Shown here in pieces: positions 44,931-54,756 of a stretch of DNA of 64,000 nucleotides (the stretch's first letter is position 1; the number at the start of each line of letters is the position of its first letter). The stretch covers positions 1 to 64,000 of the forward strand of contig CAMPVF010000005.1 of assembly GCA_946997485.1 (NCBI GenBank), in the 5' to 3' direction. Made by a program: the position numbers and the translations under genes. The DNA comes from an uncultured Atopobium sp. (lineage in GTDB: Bacteria > Actinomycetota > Coriobacteriia > Coriobacteriales > Atopobiaceae). The notes under the pieces are model-generated. The model was not told the origin of the DNA and did not search any database. It saw nothing but the letters and a program-made list of their open reading frames with translations.

Positions 44931-46861
44931 GCACGTTGCCGCATACCGATTCAACTGCATCACCTGCGGAAACTACGCCCGTTTCAGCTGCTGTGCCTGC
45001 AGCTGCTATGCCTGCAGCTTCGGCTCCTGTAGCCGCAGCTCCTGTAGCTGCGGCGCCCACAACAAGCCCCGACACAACAGCCGACCTTGCTGACGCGCGC
45101 CTTGCACAAGCAGCACAAGCTGCGCCTACGCCGCAGCCACCAGCGCAACCAGCGCAGGTACAGCAAACGCAGCAACCACCACAAACACATGATGCAGCGC
45201 ACACACAGCCGCACCCGCGCACGGCGCCAGAAGGCATATCTCTAACAACTCCTGCAAGCGAAACGGTTACCACGCGCGCATACACACCCGAGCCAACAGA
45301 CACGCAAAATGCCTACGCCGCCTTTGCCCATGCCGTGCTAAGCTGGGCAAACCGCACGGCGCGCGCAGCACTTACACGCATCATCCCCAAAAAGGGCGCA
45401 AACGGCCACTTTTTTGCTGCGCCGCAGCACAATATTGATAATATGATGCCCGCCACAAGCCCGGGTCACAATTCAATCGACGTACACAAGCGCCGCGGTA
45501 CCGACGCGAGGCGTGGCGCAGATGCCCAGCTCATATGGGGTGCGCGCAGCGACGTTGGTTTGGTTCGCGAACACAACGAAGATTCATTTTTGGTTCAGCC
45601 ACCCGTCTTTGCCGTATGCGACGGTATGGGCGGCCACGAAGCGGGCGAGGTCGCAAGCTTTATTGCTGTAGACACCATTGGAAAAAACGCTCCTCTGCAG
45701 GCAAACGACGTGCTGTTGGGTGCTGCCGTTGAATCAGCAAATACCGAAATTATCACCCAAGCGCAGCACGGCGTGGGAAGGCCGGGCATGGGCTGCACAG
45801 CATCGGCAGTAGTTATCGAGAACAACAAACTTGCCGTTGCACACGTGGGCGACTCGCGCGTGTACCTTTTGCACCACGGCTGTTTGGTGCGCCTTACGCA
45901 CGACCATTCGTTTGTAGAAGAGCTGGTAGATGCCGGTGAAATTACTGCCGACGAGGCACGCGTGCACCCAAAGCGCTCCTACATTACCCGCGCGCTTGGC
46001 TCCGACCCCAACATGTATGCCGACCACTTTACGATTGACGTTACCATCCAAGATCGCGTTATTATTTGTTCAGACGGTCTTTCGTCGATGATTGAAGATT
46101 CGCAGATAGAAGCTCTTGCGGTATCGAGTGCTCACCCGCAAAACTGCGCCGACAACCTTGTAGCGGCTGCGCTGCAAGCAGGCGGCTATGACAACGTAAG
46201 CGTAGTTGTTATCGATATCAAAGATGACGGCATGCTTGAGCAGGGCAAAAAACTTCACCGCAAGCGTTTTGCTATATTTGGCGCCCTTGCCGGCATTACG
46301 CTCGTTATCCTGTTTTTGGCGGGCATTTTGCTTGTTAACAGCTCGTGGTACCTTGCAAGTAGCAACGGCAAAGTGTGCATCTACCAGGGCATTAACGCAA
46401 AATTCCTGGGGCTTCCCCTCTCTCATCTTTCAAGCACTACCTCAATTACTGTAACCGACCTTCCTGCCATGGTGCAGGAGTCGCTTGAACGCGGACTTCG
46501 TGTAGATTCCGAAGCTGAAGCACGTACGGTTGTCGAAAATTATCGCGATCAAATTAATGAAGAAAAATCGGCGGCGGCAGTGGCTGCAAATAGAGCAGCT
46601 AACGGCACGCAAACATCGCCTGCAAATCCTGCCGAGCCGCAAGACACGGGCGACGCAGCAGCAGACACAAGCGGCGCGACAAACACGGGCGACACAGCAA
46701 GCACGAACGGTGCAAGTTTTTCGGCCGAAACAGGCAGCTACGCAGCGTGCGATACGCTGTACGCTGACAACTGCGCTAACGAGCGCACCAACGAGTGCGC
46801 CAACGCGATCAACAACACTGCAGCAACACTCACTGCGCGCGAGGTGACGTACCATGAATAG
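44927..46861 (+). CDS. pstP: PP2C-type Ser/Thr phosphatase (PstP-like)
   Basis: 644 aa. An Ala/Pro/Thr/Gln-rich N-terminal extension of ~200 residues, unusual for PstP, precedes the PPM domain (about 205-440) with metal-binding DVGLVREHNEDSF, VCDGMGGHEAGEVAS, HVGDSRVYLL, ICSDGLSSM and GGYDNVSVVVI. A transmembrane helix (FGALAGITLVILFLAGILLV) and a ~180-residue extracellular, Ala/Thr/Asn-rich tail follow. Dephosphorylates kinase and wall-synthesis proteins. Overlaps its neighbours by 4 and 8 bp. Confidence 0.93.
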   Translation: MSTLPHTDSTASPAETTPVSAAVPAAAMPAASAPVAAAPVAAAPTTSPDTTADLADARLAQAAQAAPTPQPPAQPAQVQQTQQPPQTHDAAHTQPHPRTAPEGISLTTPASETVTTRAYTPEPTDTQNAYAAFAHAVLSWANRTARAALTRIIPKKGANGHFFAAPQHNIDNMMPATSPGHNSIDVHKRRGTDARRGADAQLIWGARSDVGLVREHNEDSFLVQPPVFAVCDGMGGHEAGEVASFIAVDTIGKNAPLQANDVLLGAAVESANTEIITQAQHGVGRPGMGCTASAVVIENNKLAVAHVGDSRVYLLHHGCLVRLTHDHSFVEELVDAGEITADEARVHPKRSYITRALGSDPNMYADHFTIDVTIQDRVIICSDGLSSMIEDSQIEALAVSSAHPQNCADNLVAAALQAGGYDNVSVVVIDIKDDGMLEQGKKLHRKRFAIFGALAGITLVILFLAGILLVNSSWYLASSNGKVCIYQGINAKFLGLPLSHLSSTTSITVTDLPAMVQESLERGLRVDSEAEARTVVENYRDQINEEKSAAAVAANRAANGTQTSPANPAEPQDTGDAAADTSGATNTGDTASTNGASFSAETGSYAACDTLYADNCANERTNECANAINNTAATLTAREVTYHE

Positions 46862-49718
46862 CATTTCCAACACCCGCCGCGCCCTTGAGCTCGGGCTTTT
46901 GTGCGCAAGCGCCATTCCAACAACCCTGCTGTATGTGCTGTACATGGTAAACGCGCACATCCCGCTTACCATCGCTACGCTCGCTGTTCCCATCGGGCTT
47001 TTTGTGGCGTTTGCTATCTGCCACATTGCCGTGCGCATCTACGCGCCCGCGGCCGACCCCGTTATTTTGCCGCTTGTGTTTTTGCTCAGCGGCGTGGGCA
47101 TCGCGTTTGTCACGCGCCTTGCGCCGTCAGCGGCCATTAACCAAATTATCTGGTTATTTATATCGGTAGCTGTCCTTGTTTGCACGCTTATTTTTGTGCC
47201 AAGCATTCACGATCTTGCAAACTACAAGTTTACGCTTGGCGTGGCGGGCATATTACTGCTGGTAGCGCCCATGATAATCGGCACCGAGCTTGGTGGCTCC
47301 AAACTGTGGATCACCTTTGGCGGCTTCTCATTCCAACCAGGCGAGCTTGCCAAAATTCTCATCATTCTTTTCCTGGCGTTTTTCCTGGCCGAAAACCGCG
47401 AAATTCTCTCTGCTACGGCCATTTCCTGGGGCCCCATTCAACTACCGCGTCCGCGCATGCTGGCACCACTGCTCATCATGTGGTGTCTGAGCCTGCTTGT
47501 GGTTGTGTTCGAACGCGACCTTGGTAGCGCGTTGTTGTTCTTCTCGTTTTTTGTGGTTATGCTCTATGTATGCACCGGCAAGGTGTCGTACGTTGTTATT
47601 TCGTGCGCGCTGCTCATCGCGGGCGGTGTGCTGTGTTATCACCTGTTTTCGCACGTACAAGTGCGTGTTGACATGTGGCTTAACCCCTTTAGCGATCCCA
47701 GCAATAAGGGCTTGCAAATTGTGCAATCGCTCTATTCACTTGCCGATGGCGGCATGGTTGGTGCAGGTATTGGGCGCGGACTTCCTACCCTCATTCCTGT
47801 TGTTGCATCCGACTTTATTTTCTCAGCCATAGGCGAAGAGCTGGGCTTTTTGGGTGCGTCGAGCATTTTGCTTTGCTTTGTGCTCCTTGCGGTTCGCGGC
47901 TTTACCACCGCCGCACGCGCAAAAAGCGACGTTGCGGCTTTTGCAGCTGCAGGCTTATGTGCTGCCCTTGTTATTCAGGCATTTATCATCGTTGCAGGCA
48001 CCACCAAGCTCTTACCGCTTACCGGCGTTACGCTGCCTTTTATGAGCCAAGGCGGCTCGTCTCTTCTCGCAAGCTTTATTACCGTTGGTTTGCTCCTTAA
48101 AGCGGGCGACGAAGGCACAGGCAGAAGCACACAAATCGATATGACTAACCAAGGTCAAAGCATGCTCAAAAGCTTTGGCAGCAAACTCATTAACAGTAAA
48201 CTTGCTAACAACCCGCATGTTCGCGCACACTTTGCGCTCGACACACCCGAATCGGGCGTGCTGGGTCGTGTTGCGCTCGGGCGCAGGCTCGTGCATCTGT
48301 TGGGCGCGTGCTGTGTGCTTTTTGCCCTGCTTATCACCAACCTTACCTACGTACAAATTGTTGACGCGCAGCGCTTGCAGTCGCTTCCAAGCAACAATCA
48401 CACCATTAAGAAAAACTCCCACATAAAACGCGGAGCCATTATTAGCTCCGATGGCGTAACGCTTGCCGAATCGGTACAACAAGAAGACGGCCACTACGAG
48501 CGCTCCTATCCAAACGGCAATCTAGCTGCGCATACACTGGGCTACGTGTCGCTGCGCTATGGCACCTCGGGCATCGAAGCGCGCCTTAACGACACGCTCA
48601 TTTCGCGCAAAAACTACTCGTCAATAGCCGATGTTGTGTACTCCATGGCCGGCATTGCAAAACCCGGCCCCTCGGCGGTGCTTACCATCAACTCGCAAAT
48701 GCAAAAAGCGGCGCAGGCGGCGCTTAAGGGTTATACCGGCTCAATTGTTGCCATAAACCCAACAACAGGCGCTATTCTTGCCAAGGCGTCAAGCCCCTCC
48801 TACAACTTGCAGCATGTGGGCGAAGCACTCAAGGACGAATCGGGCACGGGCTCGCTTATCGACCGCTCAACACACGTGCTGTATGCACCGGGTTCAACCT
48901 TTAAGGTGGTAACACTTGCCGCGGCGCTCGAATCGGGTGCGGTTACGCTCAACAGTAAATTTAACGCACCCGCCAAACTCACTGTTGATGGTGCACAAAT
49001 TACCAACTACAAAAACGAAGACTTTGGTACGATTAGCGTAAAAGATGCACTCAGCGTTTCTTCGAACACCGCATTTGCGCAGATAGGAGCCAAGGTTGGA
49101 GCCGATAAACTGGTAAGCTATGCACGTGCGTTTGGCTATGGCACCCCGCTTGGCATCGACTTTTCAACACGCGCGGCGCTCATGCCAAAACCCGAAGAAA
49201 TGACGGGCTGGGAGCTTGCGTGGGCGGCGTGCGGACAGCCAGTTGGCATGCATGAAAGCCCTGCAGGTCCTCAATCGACCACCATGCAAAACGCTGTTGT
49301 AGCTGCAACAATTGCCAATTCGGGCATTGCCATGAATCCGTTTGTGGTAGATCATTTGCTAACCAGCGAAGGTGCAAGCATTGCAAAAACAACGCCACGC
49401 ACCCTGCAACAGGTAATAAGCGCTCAAACCGCCGACACTCTAAAAGAGGCAATGCTCTATGTGGTTGAGAAGGGCACCGGGCAAGCTGCACGCATAAACG
49501 GCGTTAAAGTTGCAGGTAAAACGGGTACCGCCGAAGTTTCACCGGGCGTTGCTCACTCGCACTTTATTGGTTTTGCCCCCTTTGACCAGCCCACTGTTGC
49601 CATTGCGGTAACCATCGAAGGTGCTCCCGGTCGCGACGTACACGGTAAAGCAGCCGCCATTGCAGGTAAAGTACTTGCAGCCTGCCTTAACATTCAGGCA
49701 TTGGGGGCGGCGAAATGA
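46854..49718 (+). CDS. Fused SEDS glycosyltransferase (FtsW/RodA) and class B penicillin-binding protein
   Basis: 954 aa in one frame. Residues ~10-420 are a SEDS polymerase with about ten helices, WITFGGFSFQPGELAKI, VFERDLGSALLF (likely catalytic D222) and the PFMSQGGSS motif. A helix at ~480-500 then leads to a class B transpeptidase with active-site S681-T-F-K684, SxN S736-S-N738 and K889-T-G891; a short dimerisation domain lies between. Most bacteria encode rodA/ftsW and pbpA/ftsI separately, so this fixes a 1:1 polymerase-crosslinker pair. The site in the fha-pstp-pknB cluster matches rodA-pbpA of other actinobacteria. Its start overlaps the phosphatase end. Confidence 0.94.
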   Translation: MNSISNTRRALELGLLCASAIPTTLLYVLYMVNAHIPLTIATLAVPIGLFVAFAICHIAVRIYAPAADPVILPLVFLLSGVGIAFVTRLAPSAAINQIIWLFISVAVLVCTLIFVPSIHDLANYKFTLGVAGILLLVAPMIIGTELGGSKLWITFGGFSFQPGELAKILIILFLAFFLAENREILSATAISWGPIQLPRPRMLAPLLIMWCLSLLVVVFERDLGSALLFFSFFVVMLYVCTGKVSYVVISCALLIAGGVLCYHLFSHVQVRVDMWLNPFSDPSNKGLQIVQSLYSLADGGMVGAGIGRGLPTLIPVVASDFIFSAIGEELGFLGASSILLCFVLLAVRGFTTAARAKSDVAAFAAAGLCAALVIQAFIIVAGTTKLLPLTGVTLPFMSQGGSSLLASFITVGLLLKAGDEGTGRSTQIDMTNQGQSMLKSFGSKLINSKLANNPHVRAHFALDTPESGVLGRVALGRRLVHLLGACCVLFALLITNLTYVQIVDAQRLQSLPSNNHTIKKNSHIKRGAIISSDGVTLAESVQQEDGHYERSYPNGNLAAHTLGYVSLRYGTSGIEARLNDTLISRKNYSSIADVVYSMAGIAKPGPSAVLTINSQMQKAAQAALKGYTGSIVAINPTTGAILAKASSPSYNLQHVGEALKDESGTGSLIDRSTHVLYAPGSTFKVVTLAAALESGAVTLNSKFNAPAKLTVDGAQITNYKNEDFGTISVKDALSVSSNTAFAQIGAKVGADKLVSYARAFGYGTPLGIDFSTRAALMPKPEEMTGWELAWAACGQPVGMHESPAGPQSTTMQNAVVAATIANSGIAMNPFVVDHLLTSEGASIAKTTPRTLQQVISAQTADTLKEAMLYVVEKGTGQAARINGVKVAGKTGTAEVSPGVAHSHFIGFAPFDQPTVAIAVTIEGAPGRDVHGKAAAIAGKVLAACLNIQALGAAK

Positions 49719-49856
49719 CGATACCAACACACCCGCAGCTTATCCGCACCGCGCGCACTATGCATAAGCTGCATGAATACCCCGCACGAACCCGACGCGC
49801 CACGCTTGTGCGGCCTTCATTATACGAACCATTCTCTCGTAGCGTTAGGAGAGTCA

Positions 49857-51803
49857 ATGCCAGATAGAATTCTTGGTGGACGATACATCATTCAAGACAA
49901 AATAGGCACCGGTGGCATGGCCGTTGTATATCGCGGACTTGATAACCGTTTAGGAAGACAAGTTGCCATCAAAACCATGCTGCCGCAATATGCAGCCGAC
50001 CCCTCCTTTGCTGCACGATTTAAACAAGAAGCGCAGGCTGCAGCCGCACTTCAAAGCCCCTACATCGTTTCGGTGTACGACTGGGGTAAAGATAACGATA
50101 CCTACTTTATCGCCATGGAATATTTGCGTGGCACCGACCTTAAAAGTGGCGTGCGCAAGCACGGCGCGCTCGACAGTAAAAAAGTGGCGCAAATTGGCTC
50201 GCAAATAGCGCAAGCACTCAGCGTAGCTCACAAGCACGACATCATTCACCGCGACATTAAGCCGCAAAACATCATGGTGCAGCCCGACGGCAACATCAAG
50301 GTGATGGACTTTGGTATTGCTCACGCAAAAAATAGTCACCTTACCACCGACAATTCCGTACTTGGCACGGCGCACTATGTGTCGCCCGAGCAAACACAAG
50401 GAAAGCCGCTTGGTCCTACCACCGACATTTACTCGCTGGGTATTGTAATGTACGAAGCTGCAACCGGCGTGGTGCCGTTTGATGGTGACGACGCCATTAC
50501 TGTTGCATTAAAGCAGGTAAACGAGCAGCCTATTCCCCCATCACAGCGTAATCCGCGCGTAGATGCCGCGCTTGAGCAAATTATTTTGCGCTGCATGCAA
50601 AAAGATCCAGCCATGCGCTATCAGCATGCCGAAGATGTGTTTGCAGCATTGCGCGAATATCTAGCGGGTCGCATGCCGCAGCAGGTAGCCCCCGCAGGCG
50701 CCACACTGCCTGTGATGTCGGCAACACCGCTGGCAAGCCCCGTATCGTCGCCCAACAAAACAAAAACGCTCCCACGCATTGCAAACGCAAACATAAGTAG
50801 CCCTCGAAAGCCTCTTACAAGCGCCACGCAGCACGCGCAGCTTGCCGCTCAACAGGAGCGCAAAAGCCGCAAAGCAAAAACCATTGCCGCAGTTATTGTG
50901 GGTATTCTTGCAGCTATTGGCGTTGCAGTTGCACTTGTTACCATGCTTGGGCAATCGGCCGACGAAAAACCCGTCCCCAACCTTATAAACCTCACCCAAC
51001 AAGAAGCGCTGTTTGCAATTGAAAACTCTGGCTACTTCCAAAAGGGCACCATAAAAGAGGAATATTCAGACACGGTAGAAAAAGGCCGCGTGCTTGACCA
51101 AGATCCAAACGCAGGTAGAATGGCAAAAAAGGGCACGCCGATTAATTTTTCGGTATCGAAAGGCGCAGCCCCCGCAGCCGATGTTGTAGTTCCCGACCTT
51201 AAAGGAAAGTCGCCATCTGAGGCAGATGCACTTCTTGCCAAGGCGGGACTCAAGAGCCAGGCAGGCGACTCGATTAATTCGACCGACGTAGAAATTGGCA
51301 AGATTGCCGCACAATCACCCGCGCCAAACGCGCAGGCAAAAGCTGGCGACACGGTTACCTACCAGCTCTCGAAAGGCCCCGAAGAGGTAGATGTGCCGTC
51401 GCAGGTAGGAAAAACTGAAAGCGCGGCCAGAAGCGCACTTGAGGGGCTTGAGCTTAAAGTAGCCACCAAGCAGGCAGAGTCGGACAAGCCGGAAGGTACA
51501 GTTCTTAAACAAGACGTTGTTGGAAAATCTACCAAGGGCTCAACCATCACACTTACCATTGCCAAGAAAGCGGAGCAGCAAGACCTCACGCAGTACGTGC
51601 AACCGGGCGACGACGCGCAAAGTGCCATTTCGAAGCTCGAAGGCGCAGGGTTCACGGTGAACGTGCGACACAAAACAGATAGCAATGCTGCAAAAGGCAC
51701 CGTTATTTCTGCGCCAAGCAAAGCACGCGCCGGCGGAACGGTAACAATTACCGTGTCTGATGGCGCGCAGGCGCAGTCGAGCGATACGCAACAGTCGCAG
51801 TAG
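49857..51803 (+). CDS. pknB: Ser/Thr protein kinase PknB with PASTA domains
   Basis: 648 aa. Kinase domain 1-270 with GTGGMAVVY loop, K39 (VAIKT), HRDIKPQN, DFG and GTAHYVSPEQ activation segment, all intact. A juxtamembrane region, one transmembrane helix (IAAVIVGILAAIGVAVALV) and four extracellular PASTA repeats (the last is divergent) follow; PASTA repeats bind muropeptides or lipid II. The frame is open from 49773, but ATG 49857 follows AGGAGAGTCA and gives the usual start (MPDRILGGRY). It is the last gene of the cluster, 138 bp after the SEDS-PBP fusion; the gap has no gene. Confidence 0.95.
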   Translation: MPDRILGGRYIIQDKIGTGGMAVVYRGLDNRLGRQVAIKTMLPQYAADPSFAARFKQEAQAAAALQSPYIVSVYDWGKDNDTYFIAMEYLRGTDLKSGVRKHGALDSKKVAQIGSQIAQALSVAHKHDIIHRDIKPQNIMVQPDGNIKVMDFGIAHAKNSHLTTDNSVLGTAHYVSPEQTQGKPLGPTTDIYSLGIVMYEAATGVVPFDGDDAITVALKQVNEQPIPPSQRNPRVDAALEQIILRCMQKDPAMRYQHAEDVFAALREYLAGRMPQQVAPAGATLPVMSATPLASPVSSPNKTKTLPRIANANISSPRKPLTSATQHAQLAAQQERKSRKAKTIAAVIVGILAAIGVAVALVTMLGQSADEKPVPNLINLTQQEALFAIENSGYFQKGTIKEEYSDTVEKGRVLDQDPNAGRMAKKGTPINFSVSKGAAPAADVVVPDLKGKSPSEADALLAKAGLKSQAGDSINSTDVEIGKIAAQSPAPNAQAKAGDTVTYQLSKGPEEVDVPSQVGKTESAARSALEGLELKVATKQAESDKPEGTVLKQDVVGKSTKGSTITLTIAKKAEQQDLTQYVQPGDDAQSAISKLEGAGFTVNVRHKTDSNAAKGTVISAPSKARAGGTVTITVSDGAQAQSSDTQQSQ

Positions 51804-51904
51804 CGCGGGCGCCGGCAGCGCACGCAAGCGGGGCTGCGCTGCTAGCACCCTGCGCTGCTCACCTGTGCCGCCGGCATTACGCATCATAATTCACCCAATA
51901 CAAC

Positions 51905-51942
51905 AGTACCCCGTGGGGCATGATTGCCGCCCACGGGGTACT
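51905..51942 (+). terminator. Strong hairpin between convergent pknB and P-type ATPase genes
   Basis: A 13-bp perfect stem (AGTACCCCGTGGG with CCCACGGGGTACT) with a 12-nt loop. The 3' side is only moderately T-rich on each strand; placed between convergent genes, a bidirectional terminator is likely. Confidence 0.75.
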
Positions 51943-52049
51943 ATTCGTGTTTATTGTAGCAAAGCGCACTGGCATATTAAAGCACAATGTGCATCTTTTT
52001 GAATATTTTGCCCAATTAGTTGGCTAATAGTTAATACCTACTCGCCACC

Positions 52050-54236
52050 CTATTCCAAAACGTCATCACCTTTCGCACGTAAAAGCCCGCGCATGTTGGC
52101 AAGCGTAAGCGCAAAGGTATATCCATTATGAATATACGCAGCGTGAATGGGCGACATTATACCAAGCAAGCCAAGCAGAATAAGCGAGCTGTTTACGCCC
52201 ACAATCCCCACAAAGCCGTTGTGCACGCGCTGCATAAGCAGCTGCGACGCCGTACGCGCCACCACCAGTGAGTGAAGCTGCTGGTTGTGAATAGAAATAT
52301 CCGCAACCGCGCGCGCAATATCGCTTGCGTCCGAAAGGGCAATTGACACGTTTGCCTGCGCTAATGCGGGTGAATCGTTAATACCATCGCCCACCATGGC
52401 AACCGTATACCCCTCGCGCTGTGCCTGCTTAATAAACGCAAGCTTGTCCTCGGGCAACACCTGCGCCTTGTACTCATCAATATGAAGCGCCGATGCAACC
52501 TGAGCAGCAATGTGCTCGCTATCGCCCGTAAGCATAACTACGCGCGAAAAACCCTGGTCTTTAAGTGCGCAAATAGTCGCGGCGGCGTCCGCACGCAGCG
52601 GGTCGTTAATGCACAACACACCCGCAAGCTGCTTGTCATACGACATATAAATGTAGCTTAAGTGCGCTTCATGCTTGTGTGCCACACGCGCAAGCTGCTC
52701 TTCCAAATTTGCAGGTTTAGCTGCGTGTTCAACGTCAAACACAAAACGGCTCGAACCAACACACACCACCTTGCCGTTCACGTGCGTTTTAATGCCGTGT
52801 GCCACCACATACTCAACCTTCGTGTGCACTTCTTTGGTGTGGTCGAGGTTCTGTGCTGCAGCGGCGCTGGTAATGGCACGCGCCACGCTGTGGGGGAAAT
52901 GCTCCTCAATACACGCAGCAATACGCAAAATTTCCGACGCCGGAAGCTCGCAAAAACTTATTACGTCTACCAGCTCAGGCACGGCGCGTGTAAGCGTTCC
53001 CGTTTTGTCAAACACAATCATATCGGCCGCGGACATTGCTTCAAAAAACTTACCGCCTTTCACCACAATGCCGTTTTTCACCATTTCGTCCATCGCACTT
53101 GCAATGGCAATGGGCACCGAAAGCTTAATCGCGCACGAATAATCAACCATAAGCACGCTCAGTGCCTGGCGAATATTACGCGTGAGAAGCCCCACAACAA
53201 AAAAGCCAATAAAGCTGTATGGCACCAGGCCGTCGGCCAGGCGCTCTGCTTTCGACTGTGCCTGCGCTTTTAGTTGAGCCGATTCCTCAACCATTTCAAC
53301 AATGCTGTCGATGCGCGAATTTCCCGCCTGCGCGGTAGTGCGCACAATAATGTCGCCCGATTCAAGAGCTGTACCTGCGTAAACACTATCTTCAGCATCT
53401 TTGTGCACCAAGCGCGACTCGCCCGTAAGCGACGCCTCGTTTACCTCGGCTGCGCCCTGCACCACCACGCCGTCTACCGGAATAGACGCACCGCTGAGTA
53501 CGTGAATTTCGTCGCCCGGCACAATGCTCTCAAGCGCAACTTTTACGTCTTCACCCAACACGCGCTTCCACACCCACTGCGAGCGGCTCACAATGCCGCC
53601 CTTCAGCGACAGTTTGGTACGTGCTTGCACGTGCTGCTGTACGCAGTCGCTTAGGCTGAGCAAAAACATAATCGTTCCGGCGCTGGCAAGTTCACCGCGC
53701 CCAATCGAAATAGCAATAACGCAGGCGTCGAGCACCTCAACACGCAGCTCTTTTTGCGCCAAGCTTTCAATGCCCTTGCGAATAAAAAACCACGCCCGAT
53801 ACGCAATCCACGCAAAAAAGAGTGGCAGCGGCAAGGGAATGCTGTGGATAATTACGCGGTGGAACAGCAAGTGTGCCACGTTAAGCATAAACGTGTTGTG
53901 CTCGTGCAAACTTTCGTAGGCAAGCGCCTTCGAGTTAAGCGCAGGCTCGGACACCGCAGGCAAGCTAAAGGTTGTTGTATTGGCAAGATAGCTGCATACG
54001 ACCTCGTAGACGGCCTGGTTGTGCAGCTGGTTATGCAGCTGGTTATGCGACAGGTTTTGTGCATCATCAAACTCAACAATAAGCGACATGTTAGCTGGGT
54101 GAACACTAGCGCGTGCAACGCCCTCGAGCGCCATAATGTCATACGCAAGCCCGCGCGCCTCTGCTGCAGAAATAAATCCCGCATCAAGCACAAATCTCAC
54201 GCGCGTACTCGTGCGCGATTGTATGGTAAATTGCAT
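52050..54236 (-). CDS. Heavy-metal P1B-type ATPase
   Basis: 728 aa. P-type ATPase with TGES (271-274), phosphorylation site D410 (VFDKTGTLT), HP-type nucleotide region HFPHSVA and hinge GDGINDSPAL. The transmembrane metal motif is SCA (367-369, VDYSCAIKLSVP) rather than CPC, which sets it apart from copper/cadmium pumps; substrate undetermined (transition metal likely). The N-terminal ~80 residues form a divergent HMA-like domain without CxxC and include HNQLHNQLHNQ, a small tandem repeat. Follows its small partner gene by 27 bp; both sit behind a candidate attenuator. Weak ribosome site. Confidence 0.9.
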   Translation of the reverse strand: MQFTIQSRTSTRVRFVLDAGFISAAEARGLAYDIMALEGVARASVHPANMSLIVEFDDAQNLSHNQLHNQLHNQAVYEVVCSYLANTTTFSLPAVSEPALNSKALAYESLHEHNTFMLNVAHLLFHRVIIHSIPLPLPLFFAWIAYRAWFFIRKGIESLAQKELRVEVLDACVIAISIGRGELASAGTIMFLLSLSDCVQQHVQARTKLSLKGGIVSRSQWVWKRVLGEDVKVALESIVPGDEIHVLSGASIPVDGVVVQGAAEVNEASLTGESRLVHKDAEDSVYAGTALESGDIIVRTTAQAGNSRIDSIVEMVEESAQLKAQAQSKAERLADGLVPYSFIGFFVVGLLTRNIRQALSVLMVDYSCAIKLSVPIAIASAMDEMVKNGIVVKGGKFFEAMSAADMIVFDKTGTLTRAVPELVDVISFCELPASEILRIAACIEEHFPHSVARAITSAAAAQNLDHTKEVHTKVEYVVAHGIKTHVNGKVVCVGSSRFVFDVEHAAKPANLEEQLARVAHKHEAHLSYIYMSYDKQLAGVLCINDPLRADAAATICALKDQGFSRVVMLTGDSEHIAAQVASALHIDEYKAQVLPEDKLAFIKQAQREGYTVAMVGDGINDSPALAQANVSIALSDASDIARAVADISIHNQQLHSLVVARTASQLLMQRVHNGFVGIVGVNSSLILLGLLGIMSPIHAAYIHNGYTFALTLANMRGLLRAKGDDVLE

Positions 54237-54263
54237 GAGTATCTCTAAACACGCATGCGCGCA

Positions 54264-54617
54264 CTAATGCGCAGCTTGAGGGGTTACTTCTGCGGCTGTT
54301 TGCGCACATGAAGCAGTGACTTCGTTGTTCGCAATGCCATATTTCGAAGCATGTTCTGCACGAATACCAGGTTCAAGTTCAGCCAAACGCGCACGAACAG
54401 CAGCGTCGAGTTTTGCTTGCTCGCGCGCTTCTGCGCGAACGTCGGAAGCTTCGTCGATAATCGTTTGCAGCTCGCGTGTGCACGCGTCGCTTACACGCAT
54501 GCCAAGCACCGTGGTGCGAACAGCGGCTTTGCGCATCGACTCTTTTGTGGTAATTCCAGCAACAACGCCTGCTAGTACAACGCCTGCAGCAGCATAGAGT
54601 GCATGTACATATTTCAT
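54264..54617 (-). CDS. Small ATPase-associated protein (DUF6110-like)
   Basis: 117 aa. N-terminal hydrophobic helix (ALYAAAGVVLAGVVAGI), then a long charged helical region (RVSDACTRELQTIIDEASDVRAEAREQAKLDAAVRARLAELEPG). Pattern and position resemble DUF6110 proteins encoded beside metal P-type ATPases; this assignment is from memory of the family and moderate. Probably membrane-tethered partner or metal chaperone. ATG 54617 is preceded by GAAGGAA; the open frame to 54698 passes through the leader hairpin and is not coding. Confidence 0.72.
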   Translation of the reverse strand: MKYVHALYAAAGVVLAGVVAGITTKESMRKAAVRTTVLGMRVSDACTRELQTIIDEASDVRAEAREQAKLDAAVRARLAELEPGIRAEHASKYGIANNEVTASCAQTAAEVTPQAAH

Positions 54618-54643
54618 AACAATTCCTTCCCTGTAGGATGTAT

Positions 54644-54718
54644 AAAAAACACGCTTGGATAAACCACGCGCAAAAGCGCGTGTCCTCTCGTTATCCAAGC
54701 TCGTGCTACTTTGAGCTT
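54644..54718 (-). promoter_or_regulatory. Candidate transcription attenuator before metal-ATPase operon
   Basis: On the minus strand, GCTTGGATAA (54691-54700) pairs with TTATCCAAGC (54653-54662), enclosing a second hairpin CACGCGC-TTTT-GCGCGTG, and is followed by GTGTTTTTT: an intrinsic terminator inside the leader, 27-84 bp before the start codon. Just upstream, AAGCTC (54713-54718) can pair with GAGCTT (54697-54702), which shares bases with the terminator's 5' arm, giving a mutually exclusive fold. The preceding tRNA has its own terminator, so this hairpin is not needed for it. Attenuation by metal or a small molecule is inferred. Confidence 0.6.
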
Positions 54719-54756
54719 ACCCACAATTACGCACGAAAACAAGGAGATTTTGTCTG

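Noticed and set aside
54653..54700. Hairpin as terminator of the upstream tRNA-Arg
   Set aside because: A better terminator lies directly after that tRNA (54970-54993), 300 bp earlier, so the hairpin more likely belongs to the metal operon leader.
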